Shown here one piece after another: positions 23,494-33,894 of a stretch of DNA of 60,000 nucleotides; position 1 is the stretch's first letter, and every line of letters starts with the position of its first letter. The position numbers were made by a program, and so were the translations under genes. Origin of the DNA: Polytrichum commune (taxonomy: Eukaryota; Streptophyta; Polytrichopsida; Polytrichales; Polytrichaceae); the NCBI GenBank assembly GCA_950295325.1, contig OX485806.1:37698001-37758000 (forward strand), written 5' to 3'. The notes under the pieces are model-generated. The model was not told where the DNA came from. It made no database searches and saw nothing but the letters and a program-made list of their open reading frames with translations.

Positions 23494-25619
23494 GGGGCAA
23501 ATTCATGCTGATGAATTCGGTGCCTGAGCCCAATTTCGTGCGAGGTGCAGGGCGCAGACCGGATGAGCATCATGACTAACTTAGCTACAGGCAGGTCGAA
23601 GATTTATTCCGATATGAATTTGGGGCACTCAATGTGTGCAAGGATGGATTGATCTCGTCTTACACCTAATTAATTCGGGGTTTTGTGGGTTAGAAATAAG
23701 TGTGTCGGCTCATGACATGATGATGCTAGAAAGAGCGAGCATGGACATGGCCGCAACAGATCAAACGTTTGGGGCTCAGCAGCTAATTCGCAAGCTGAAT
23801 CATCACAACTTGTACTAATAAAAAAATGAAGAGTTTGAGTTCATGTGCAGTCATTTACCACTTTTCAGCCAAATCTCCGCAGTTTCCCGCTCAAGAAATC
23901 ACACTTCCGAGTTCACTGAGAAACCACTCTTGCTTTGGACCCCGAGTTTCTTAGACGCCGACCGTAATGTAAACACCTCCTAAGATTTGTGGGTATGATG
24001 ATTGGTTCAAGCCATTACTTGTAAGTTCACCATGGTAATATACTGTATTATGTATGTATTTTAAGCTGCATGGATGTGATCATTTGATCCTTTGATAATA
24101 TTCAGTTTGGATAATATGTATATATCTTAAACTATATGGATCAAGGCTTTGAGTTCAATACACTAAAAGATTTGTCCATCATTAATAATGCATTTGAGAA
24201 TATTTTTTTGCATAGTTGAGACATGTACATGATTTCAAAATAATTTTTTTGGAGAAAGAAACTAAAGGAAAATGATAAAAGCCCCAATTGTAGTTGTTGG
24301 AAAATGGAGAAAGCAAGATTATGGGGAGGTCAATGGGTGGGCATATGAGAGGTGTTGAGGGGCTAAACTATCAACATCTTATCATCATTGTAATTAATAT
24401 GAGGTTGCCTTCCTTGAGTCAAAGGTTGGGTCTTGAATTACAACTTGTACATGTCATTCTAAATATAGTCATACCTATACTCAAAAAGGGCATTGAACTC
24501 CCCACAAAAGTAAACACACCTAAACCAACACTAGTATGTATAGCAATCCTACATTTAAATTTCTTAAATGTATGCCGATTGTGTTGTGTAGTGTTGGTTG
24601 TATGTTAAGTGTGGGTTTTGAGTATACATGCCATATCTTTAATTGTCAATGTGATGAATGTGACATAACTCAAGGATTAATTATTCATTAAAAGCCATAG
24701 CATCTTGCACCCTACATTAGTCATCTATGGAGCGGAGGGTAGGCTACAAGTACAAAGGACTTGTAAACAACTTCAATGTGCTTTAGGGAGCCAACAACAT
24801 CCTCTAGTTTCGGTCCGATTCCCCAAAAAATGGATTGATAAGTCGCCCTTTGTCAGCTTTGGTTAGTTAATCGTACTTAGGTCACACAAGCTTAGTACCC
24901 TTTCTTGGGGATGTCTAGTAAAGTTCGACCGTGTGCACCCTAAAACCCTCCTAAAGAGAGTAGGCCTCATTCGGTCGCTCATTTTAGATGGACACCTATA
25001 TTTAAGTGATGTGTGCTGAAATCAAGATTAGACTACATGCTCAATAATCAACATGATTGGAGGACACATATGATCGTTCAATATGATCCAGAAAGAGAGC
25101 CTTCACTTTGACAATGCATGAGACGTTCATATGAGCTCCAAATCTTCTGAGGCAAAAGGCTACGAACATGATTTCAATTTGCTAATCATCTCTAAATGCA
25201 TGTTTCGTATCGTACACAAAGTGTAGAAGTGTAGAGCTAGTTTAAAGCATCCGTTCAAGACCAGCTTAATTACCTTAAAGCGTCTCATTTGTAATATTAC
25301 TTAACAATGAAAACGTATGGAGTTGAGTTGAGTTGACTTTGGCCATTGACCTCCTTCAAAATTTGAGAGTACAGCAGCATCTCTGTATATACCAGCTGGA
25401 GTAAGCAGCGAGTCTGGGGATCTAACTTGGCAGTTCTGAACTTGAGTGAACGTCTTTTTATAAGTTACAATCCTTTCCTTTCTTCAACAATGAATCATAT
25501 GAAAGACACTCTAGTCCAGCAAGTACGTACGCTTTTGTTGGCATGTTTGGATTGTTGCGGAAAGGAAGGGACCATGTGTGAAAGGCCAGCCATAGCCACC
25601 TCCAATTATTGCACTGTAG
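23494..25619. other. Intergenic, GLOX 3' flank and DR1 copy
   Basis: AATAAAAAA at about 23,816 could serve as a polyadenylation region. A DR1 copy lies at about 24,988-25,300 (GGACACCTATATTTAAGTG, then GACTACATGCTCAA). I see no gene. Confidence 0.4.
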
Positions 25620-27850
25620 GGATGAGATGAGGTGTTGGGGAAGGCCAAATGCTAGGTTCCAACTCTCCCATCTCGAATGCTTCAAGGTGTGGTGGCGGGA
25701 TGTGTGTGAATTATTGAGGTCGATCGAGACGTGAACGTTATCTGTAAAAGCATGTACATATTAATATATACAACTTCGAAGAAACACCACGTGTGTCACC
25801 ATGGGTACTACTACTCGAGGAGACCGACCACCTCGAGGGAGCATTCCAAACACGCATGGTCATGATAATTGGGGACGAGATGTTGGCCATAGCTTTATGA
25901 CAATGGTGAAATCTTTTAAAAAGAGGATAATTTGCACATGTGCATGCGTCCACATCTTGTCTTGTTTCAAATACTCTTCTATAATATGTTTTTTTGAATT
26001 TATAATGAAATGAAATTGATTTTCATACATGGGAAGCCAAAAAGGCCTATGGGATTAATGTACATCAAGATGGTGTTAAATAACCTCTACCTTCTATGTC
26101 AACTTCATGGTCCAATTGGAGGTGTTGGGGAAAAGCCAAACACGAGGTTCCAATCCTCTCAGCTTGAATGCTTCAAGTTGTGTGTTGTGGTGGCTAGATG
26201 GGTATGAATCAATGAGGCCGACTAAGATGTGAATGTTACATGTAAAAGCATGTACATATATACAACTAAGAAGAAACATCACATGCACCATGGGTACTCC
26301 TCAAGGAGTCAAACCACCTCAAGAAAGCATCCCAAACACACACAATGAAAAGTCATGGGGATGAGTTGTTGGCCATAGCTTTGACAATCATAAAATCATT
26401 TGAAAGAGGATATTGCACATGCACATTCATCCATCCACACTTTGTGCCTTCTAGCCTCCTCTCTTCTTGCTTTGAATACTCTTGGGAATAGGGTTGACTT
26501 GAGTAGATTATGGGGATGAACTGGGGTCCAAATCTAGGAATGATCCCTTGTTTGAGTGTAACCGAAAAGTCTTGGAAAGCATCTTTGAGTTTTAGATGTC
26601 AACATCCTTTACCTTGATATAACTATTTTCTTGTCACTTATGTGCATATGCATCTCATTGCTCCTCTTTCCACTTGTGTACAAGTCCCCAAATGGGATCA
26701 AACTCAAGAAAAGAATTGAATTTTTTTCTCAAAGTTTTATTGACCCATAATAGAGCAAAATGACTGCCCTCTCCTAATGTTTTTATATGTCACTAACACA
26801 AGCATTAGAAGTGACAAACATGGAAGATTCTTTCCAAAAACTTGAGTTGGTCCCCATTTTTTATGATTGCACGATCAACTCTAATATGGCTTCCTAATTT
26901 ACAACAATACCCCTCAATTCAAGAAACAATATAGTTATTTGGAAAAGACTCCTATGGATTTTGAAGTTCCTCTAAATTGATTGGAGAGATTTTGGCCTTA
27001 GCTTTGCAACAATTTGTCACGGTATGTGGCGTCAACGGCCGCATCTTATCCGTTGGGCTTCATTCATTTAGATTTGGATGGACGAATCTTAGATGTGGAG
27101 AGGAAGACTCCTGAATGAGGAGCCTCCTCCTTGGCTTGACATTCTTGCCAAGTCAAGTCTTGTGAGTGAGTGTGTGGAGAGAGCTTGTGTGAGGTGAAGA
27201 TTGCATGTTTTTGCAATAAATCTTGAGTTTTTATCTCATTTCTTACACTCTTGGATTCTCCCGTGGTGGAGTGAGAGATAGCTTGACTCATTGTGTGCAT
27301 TTGAAGAGAGAATTAGAGCTCTTGCAAAGGTTTGATTCTCTTTCTTCTCTATTGAGGTGTGTTGTTTATGTGTGACTTTGCTATGTTTTAGTGTTATTTG
27401 TTAATGATGGTTGGTACTCGAGCTGCAATGACACACGATCGTTATTTATACGACAAATCACAAGGTCATTTGGAAAGATGATGGTACACATATATGCATC
27501 CAAACTTTGTCCCATCCTCTAAGACTTCCAAGTTTGTTACTTTGAATACTTTTGAAAATGTGACTTTTGAATCTACAATTGGGTGACTCCCAATTCAAGA
27601 AAAAATAAAACAAAATGATTTTTTATATATATTCTAGAAAAAATGTATGGGTATCCAATTTTAATCGATTGGGAAGATCATGTTGGCCACAACTTTGTGA
27701 AGATCATTAGATCATTCGGAAGAGGATGATGTGTATGTATGCATCCAAACTTTGTCCTTTCATCCCTTCTTTGCTGCTTCGGAACACTCTTCAAAATGTG
27801 ATTACTTCTAATTTATCATGGGGTCCCTAAATCCAACAAATAACATATTT
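25620..27850 (+). repeat. Diverged direct repeats of about 490 bp, with an insertion
   Basis: 25,626-25,980 and 26,119-26,480 are clear direct copies: GGTGTTGGGGAA, then GAATGCTTCAAG, AAAAGCATGTACATAT, CACCATGGGTACT, GTTGGCCATAGCTTT, GAAAGAGGAT and CACATGTGCAT-like segments in order. Shorter related pieces follow near 26,990, 27,470-27,560 and 27,680-27,800 (GCATCCAAACTTTGTCC). Short frames inside (25,801-26,013, for example) are not conserved between copies and are not genes. Confidence 0.6.
27018..27464. mobile_element. Possible solo LTR or other 0.45-kb insertion
   Basis: Starts TGTCACGG and ends TACGACA, so the ends are TGTC...GACA. Removing it restores the repeat unit: compare GCTTTGCAACAATCACAAGG with GCTTTGACAATCATAAAATC at about 26,373. 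The flanks share only ACAA, so a clean 5-bp duplication is not shown. An AATAAA (about 27,217) and a CT-rich stretch inside would suit an LTR. Confidence 0.35.
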
Positions 27851-28397
27851 AATACTGTAAGAAATTTCATAAGTTTCATAAATTTTGTAAACTAAGTGCA
27901 AGTTTCCAAAATAATATGTCATCACCCTGAACGCAAAGTCATATCATTAATTAGTTAAGTGACGAAGTTGGGTGGGGCTGGGAATATGTCATGTAAGGTG
28001 CTAGAACTATACCTTATGAATGCTTGTCAGTAAAGTAGATTCCACCTGAAAAACAAGTGAGGTTCATGTGAAGCATTTTTCTGAATACCAATAGAATGAA
28101 ATGGTCGATAGCAGCTAAATAATGTTATGGTGAAAGGTTATGGCTTAAGGGATAAGCCTCCCAAGAAAGGTAAAGTTTATAGAGAAATTGTGAATAATTT
28201 CTTTTTAGCCAAATCTCAAAAGTTGTGGATCATTGCCTATTGATGTTAGAACCTTCTCATAATTGAAACAATTTTGTGGGTTATTTATCTAAAGGCAGCA
28301 GCTACAACCCATCATACTTAAAGCTACAGAAGAATGAATCAAATTGCAGAATAGTCAATTTAGGGTTTGCTTCTAGGTTTTGTTGATTCAACAATAA

Positions 28398-28921
28398 GGA
28401 TTGCTTTACACCTAGAGGCCAGGCCAATCCCCTTGAGGTCGATTGCATGAAATCTCAGCCCTTTTTGGGTTGGAGGCCGGCCTCAACTACACATTATAAT
28501 AAGATTATAATGGGGTCCAATTTTCCCATATGTAAAGGTCTTAGGGCCAAGAAGCTAGGCTGATTCAATAAATCTAGCATAATCCAACGGATCAAGCATA
28601 ATCTAGCACAAAGCCGTTCATATTTCCACATAACCCGAGGTTCGCTAAAAAAACATATTTTATTAAAACAAAATTTTAATTGAAATTTGACATTGGCCCT
28701 GAGGCCAAGAATTGGCCTTCCATTTTGGGTGCACCCAATTCAATGAGCTCAGGCCGTGTCAGACCATGCATTTTTTGATTAAAAAATTCATACCACCAAA
28801 TCGACCTAGCCTCTAGGTGTAAAGGGGTTAAGGCTGATTTCAGCCTTTTGGCCAATCACAAGTGAGGATTTCAAGCCTCTTACACAACGAATTGGACTCG
28901 CCTCTAGGTGTAAAGTGGCCC
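28398..28921. mobile_element. Tourist/PIF-like MITE, TSD TAA
   Basis: The element is 524 bp between TAA repeats (28,395-28,397 and 28,922-28,924). The left end GGATTGCTTTACACCTAGAG and the complement of the right end GGGCCACTTTACACCTAGAG match perfectly over CTTTACACCTAGAGGC. The end motif is shared with the MITEs at 11,399 and 17,518. Non-coding. Confidence 0.7.
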
Positions 28922-29276
28922 TAAGACACCATTCAGCATCACATGCACAATTACCTACCAGTAGACTTTAAATCATAGTAAGCAACTACACTCAACAAGG
29001 AGAACATCATCTTCCTTATTGCAATGCTGCATGTTTAGAGTAGGCATGTTTAAGCTCCTAAGCAAGGCCAATAGAAGTGCAAAGTCTCCTATAACTTTGA
29101 TACCTGGTTGCCAAAATACTAAGGCTTCCTGCTTTGAAATAATGTCAAGGCTGATTGCATTGTTTGCACATTTATGATCAACATCCCATCATACATATAC
29201 AATCTCAGTCTGTCATTACCAGTGTTTCATAACATTATAAAGTAGTGTGCATTTTTTTCATGTAGGCCTTGAGAAT

Positions 29277-29359
29277 ATAACCATGGAATGTCCCAACCTA
29301 GTGCAGATTCAAACTTAATCTAAGTCTCCTTGCACTAGGTTGGGACATCCCATGGTTAT
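29277..29359. ncRNA. Near-perfect 29-bp hairpin, possible small-RNA precursor
   Basis: The left arm (29,277-29,305) and right arm (29,331-29,359) are complementary at 28 of 29 positions, the remaining pair being a possible G-U wobble, around a 25-nt loop. The size suits a compact plant miRNA-type fold-back, but I do not recognise a known miRNA in either arm. It could equally be a tiny foldback element. There is no evidence of transcription from sequence alone. Confidence 0.4.
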
Positions 29360-29544
29360 TTTCTTTGGACCCACATGAGCGAACACATATTGCATAATAA
29401 TGTTATGTTCAAATACAATTTCTCATATTCAGTGTTGTCACCTGGAGGAGCAAACAAGAGGTTTTGTTGCTTGTATTACAAAAAACTGGGTCAGAGATAT
29501 GCACCTAGCATTAGTGAGCCAGACATAAAACCATAAGTTACCAA

Positions 29545-29790
29545 AGGTATGTAGGTGTTATTCGGTGACTTTTCTTAACCAGACCCTCCATTTGATTGGA
29601 GGTTATTTAGGTGAGGATCGAAGAACAAACACCATGAAGACACATGTTTACAAGAGATCGGACTATGTCTCCAAATTTCATTAACTGCTCCACACTCAAT
29701 AGTGAACACAATTGAGAGGACCTATGTATTCAGTCAAGAATTCAACAAACATGTGCTTTCGATAACTATAACCAAAGGAGGGGAAAACCA
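29545..29790 (+). repeat. DR1 dispersed repeat
   Basis: One of the better copies: GGTATGTAGGTGTTATTCGG, TTTTCTTAACC, GAGGATCGAAGAACAAACACC, GACACATGTTTA, GAGATCGGACTATGT, CTCCACACTCAATAGTGAAC and CAACAAACATG in order. The same order appears at 8,316-9,085. Confidence 0.6.
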
Positions 29791-30117
29791 ATTTAAATTT
29801 GATTCTTGTTGATGCTTCATCATAGATTTGCTAATGCAACAAAAGTTTTGTTGTGTAAATCTAGTCAGTAAACGTCGAAGAACATGAAAAACGATTGAAT
29901 AACACCCACATATCTTATACTAAAGCCTCGAAACAATTTTGGGTGATCTGATCTTGGTGTTGCCCTTCATGCAATTTGAAGCTTCAGTGTACCGAGCTTT
30001 TGAAGCTCCTGTTGTGCAATGAAGAGAGACATGAAGGACCAAGGGAGAGAAAATTCAACTCGTTGTCGTTAATTATCTGGAATACTCACTGTTGGCGTTG
30101 TGTGGAGACTCCTTGTC

Positions 30118-30420
30118 CTTGGACACCTATATTTGAGTGGTATATAGCCAGGCTTGTAGTTACGAGAGCAGACACTAATTAAAAAGACATATGCTACGAT
30201 AAGATTGAACTATGTGCTCAAATGAATCAACCATTCTGGGTAATTGCTAACACTATTGGCAGGCTCTATGTGATCTTCACTTTTACCCCACATATATTTT
30301 GCATCTCAACTCCAATTCCAAAACAATTTGCAACTGCTAACATGAGACAATTCATGATCGGATCCAACAGCCAACAATTGTATGTGGAGTTGGAAGTTCC
30401 CACAATAGGGCCACATAGCA
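30118..30420 (+). repeat. DR1-related repeat, second subfamily
   Basis: Shares GACACCTATATTTGAGTGGT, ATGCTACGATAAGATTGAACT, CTATGTGAT and a TGTGGAGTTGGAA...CCCACAATAGGG tail with 55,716-56,035. This subfamily tail differs from that of the copies at 16,322 and 25,000. Confidence 0.55.
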
Positions 30421-31168
30421 TGAGCGCCAGTTCTGGTGAGCAATCGGAGGCTCACATATGCATATGTATGAGTTATTCTAACATTTATTTCAGTTGTAGC
30501 AGATTTCGAGGACGATTCATCAGAGAACGAGACCAATAAAAAAAATTGTCATTTTCGAGTGAGATGCCGCGGGTATTCTCCGTGAGAAGGTTTTACTATT
30601 GCTATTGAAGTACAGAAGTCTTCTGTTCCAGTTATGGAGACTCCATGCACCAAGGAAGAGAACACACCTGACCCAATATACTTCGAGGATGCTGGAACAC
30701 TTACAATATGTAGATGTTATAGTACATGTTATAGATTCGGATCATTCTTCGTGTTATCCAACTTCTACCGATTAGAATTACACGACGAAACTTGTGTTCC
30801 CTCAGCAAATCTACGATGAATCATCAGCACAAATCGGATTGGAAATTGGACTTCCCTTATTTAGTTATGGTTGTCGAAAGTGCATGTTTGTTGATTTCTT
30901 AACTGAAAATATAAGTTTTCTCAATTGTGAAATTCACCGAGTGTGGAGTAGCTAATAAAGTTTGAGATGTAATCCAATGGTGTTTGTTCTTTGATCCTCA
31001 CCGAACTACTAACCAATCACATATAGGTGTCCGGCTAAGAAAAGTAACCAAATAACACCTGCATACTTCGTATTTGTTGGAGCAATCGGAGCAAAGTGAG
31101 GCATATTCGACCTTTCTGGTGTTTGCTTTTTCTTTCTTTGTTTACAGAGAGGAAAAGCTGGGTCTCTT

Positions 31169-31220
31169 TGTCCCTTAGGATTTGCATGCGAGAGTGAGGA
31201 GGTGATGACTATGTAAACCG
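31169..31220 (+). promoter_or_regulatory. Candidate U2 snRNA promoter (USE-like and TATA-like)
   Basis: GTCCCTTAGGA at about 31,170-31,180 matches 6 of 11 positions of the plant snRNA upstream sequence element RTCCCACATCG and lies about 65-70 bp before the U2 start, as expected. TATGTAAA at about 31,210-31,217 sits near -30. Both matches are imperfect, so promoter strength is doubtful. Confidence 0.35.
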
Positions 31221-31240
31221 AAGCTGAAGAAAACAGAAGC

Positions 31241-31435
31241 AGTCCTTTCTCGGCCTTTCGGCTAAGATCAAGTGTAGTATCTGTTCTTATCAGTCTAATT
31301 TCTGATACACGACTCATTGAGTCTCATGATATTAAACTAATTTTTCTCGGGTGCGGGACTTTTCCCAAAGCTTGCTGTCTGAGCCCCGCAAGCGTCGCTT
31401 TGGTATTGCACTATCTTTTTGGCTGGCGCAACCCC
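31241..31435 (+). ncRNA. U2: U2 small nuclear RNA
   Basis: This is the spliceosomal RNA that pairs with the intron branch site. The 5' half is nearly identical to the universal U2 sequence: CTTTCTCGGCCTTTCGGCTAAG (stem I region), then ATCAAGTGTAGTATCTGTTC with the branch-site-pairing GUAGUA, then the stem IIa arms CAGTCTAAT and CTGATAC. A stem IIb GACTC/GAGTC hairpin and an Sm-type site (CTAATTTTTCTCG, about 31,345) follow. The 3' half has stem III-like GC-rich arms and a stem IV with TTGCACTATC in the loop and GGCTGGCGCA at the end, as in plant U2. Length about 195 nt is right. The sole change in the conserved 5' loop is TTTCGG for TTTTGG. No clear plant 3' box was found downstream, and the promoter is imperfect, so this may be a functional variant or a recent pseudogene. 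Confidence 0.85.
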
Positions 31436-31894
31436 CCTTAGGGACCCAAACATCACAAACAGGATACCAATGCACTTAAGAACGAGTAAATCTAAGTTCA
31501 TACGAAAATTTCAGAGATATGTGTATAGGATTGTCAATGCATTTCCGAACATATGAATATTTTGCATCATTCAATACGTTCAGAAAATATGCCCAGATGG
31601 ACAATATTCGCTCACGATTGCTGATGGTGTTTCATTGAAGTTGTCCAGCTCTGTGGCGGCATCTAACCGCTGTTTGATATGTTGTTTTCATGTTAATTCC
31701 CACGGCCGGGACTTGAGGGGGTCAAATTGGTGCAATTCTTAGCTTCTGGTTTGAATTAGGGTTTGCTTCACTCGATAATGTCAGAGATATGTGCAGATGA
31801 AAACATTTCTCCCAAGATAGTTGATTTTTTTTCATTGCTGTTGTCCAACTCTGGCAGAAATCGCTGTTCGATTTGATGTTCTCATGTTAATTGC

Positions 31895-32153
31895 TATTGC
31901 AACAACAAAACCAAACAAGCTTCCATAGCTCACACACACAGTGTATCAATTCCTATTTACTGCCTTTATTTCAATGCGACTAACATGTCTCACAACTAGC
32001 CTCTGCAACAATGAATCAGACTACCTAAGAAGTTAATAGCAATACTAAGTGAAATGGTAACAACACAACAACTAACTAGTAACCTACCTATGAAGCTTCT
32101 AGAAGATTCCAGCTTCTACGTTCTAACAATGCTGAAACCTAATTGTAACAATA
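31895..32153 (-). repeat. 3' LTR of the copia element
   Basis: A 259-bp long terminal repeat with inverted tips TATTG...CAATA. It differs from the other LTR at one base (32,035). It is followed on the + strand by CTCCCACTC (32,154-32,162), which on the coding strand is the purine-rich GAGTGGGAG expected to prime plus-strand synthesis. Confidence 0.95.
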
Positions 32154-32186
32154 CTCCCACTCATTGTCCAAGAACGTATAGAAGCA

Positions 32187-33894
32187 CTAGCCAAATTCTC
32201 CCACTTGATGAAAGACTTTCTTGGAAAGATTGAGTGCCGAGCGCAACTTGTGGAAAGTATCTGGAGTCAGAGCCTTGGTAAGAATATCTGCCAACTGAAG
32301 GCGAGTAGGAACATAGGAGACAAGAATGTCACCACGAGCTTGGAATTCACGAATAAGATGAAACAACACATCGATGTGTTTTGTCCGCTTATGGAACTCG
32401 GGATTTTGAACAAGGCGAATAGCAAACTGATTGTCAGAAAAAAGTGGAGTAGGCTTAGGTTGAGAAAAACCCAGGTCAGCAAGAAGACACCTCGCCCACA
32501 CAATCTCTTTACTTGTGAGGGAAGCAGCAACATATTCCGACTCTGTTGTGGAAGAAGCCGTACACGGTTGCTTGCGACTAAGCCAAATGACAGGCCCATT
32601 GTTGAGAAAAAGGAAACTGCCACTCCGACTCTTTTGATCATTAAGATCACTAGCATAGTCAGCATCAGTGAAAGCAGTAAGCACGTGATGTTCGTTGGGA
32701 TCTCGCGAATAACAAAGAGCAAAATCAGTAGTACCGCGTAAGTACTTTAGAATCCTTTTGACAGCAGTACAATGAATTTCTCTAAAATTGTTAGCATATT
32801 GCGCGCGCAACAACCGAAACTGCATGAGTGATATCTGGTCGCGAGTGAGTAGCCAAATAGAGCAGAGATCCAACAATTTCTTGATATGGAAACTGAGGAA
32901 TAGGAGTATCGGTATCTTGCGCATGTGGATAGCTCAAGGGAACATGCGGGTCATAGGGAGTCGACACCGTATGCGCATCCTGAAAACCATACTTGACAAG
33001 AATAGTTTCAGTAAATCTTTGCTAGTCAATATACAGCCGACGAGCAGCGGTATCCCTCGTAATATGTAAGCCCACATAAACATTCGCATCGCCAACGGTG
33101 ATTTCAAACGCAGTTTGAAGATGAGAAATCATCTTGGCCAAGAGAGATTGATCCTGACACATCGCCAAGCCATCATCTACCCACAAAGCAAGGATAAGAC
33201 GCGGTGTTGTAGTGGAGAAGAAAATACAGGGATCAGCTGTACTTTGAAGAAGATCATAAGCTTTCAAGAAAGCAGAAAAAGTAGTATTCCAACTGCGAGC
33301 AGATTGCTTCAATCCGTAAAGACCTTTGAGAATTCGACACACCTTTCCACGACTCTCAGGGAAATGTTTGCGAAAAAATTCTTCGAAACCAAACGGCAGA
33401 TCCATGAAAATGAGTTCATGGATATGAGAATTGAGGTAAGCAATTTTAATATAAAACTGAACCAGAAACAAACCGTCAGCAGCTGCAATGGACAAAAGAA
33501 TTCGAATACTCTCAGCTCGCGCAGTGGGAGCAAAAGTGTCTGTGTAATCAATACCAGGAGTTTGGGTGAAACCTTTAGCAACTAATCGAGCTTTGAAGCG
33601 CTCTATGGTGCCGTCTGATTTAACTTTAATACAAAACACCCACTTGTTCTTGACAGTAGTATGCCCAGGTGGTAAAGTCTCTAGCGACCAGGTTTCGTTC
33701 TTGAGTAACGAATTGATTTCCTCCAACATAGCTTTCTCCCACTCTGCTTTGTGATCTAATTTTAAAGCTTGGCTAAAAGTTTGAGGCTCAGAGGGCAACA
33801 CAGAGACACGTTGGGATGACTTCACTTTAGCTCTCGGGGAGTTCACTAGACATGTATATATGTATACACGTGCATGACAAGGGTATTTATTCAA
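32187..33894 (-). pseudogene. copia reverse transcriptase and RNase H, broken
   Basis: The frame at 33,022-33,894 carries the RT: the start of the domain (EWEKAMLEEINSLLKNETW), the segment KNKWVFCIKVKSDG, and the catalytic VDD within LWVDDGLA. A TAG stop at 33,022-33,024 interrupts it (most simply from CAG). The frame then shifts in the GCGCGCGC run near 32,801-32,808 and resumes as RNase H and C-terminus at 32,187-32,850 (TDADYASD, SSTTESEYVA, KHIDVLFHLIREF). The upstream end of the RT frame is cut by the 3.1-kb insertion at 33,833; the residues coded by 33,833-33,894 belong to that insertion. Confidence 0.9.

Larger units (their letters stand above)
27851..31240. other. Intergenic with MITE, hairpin and DR1 copies
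   Basis: Apart from the elements listed separately, this stretch holds DR1 copies at about 29,545-29,790 (+), 30,118-30,420 (+) and 30,885-31,075 (-). No gene is supported; frames at 30,222-30,539 read through DR1. Confidence 0.45.
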
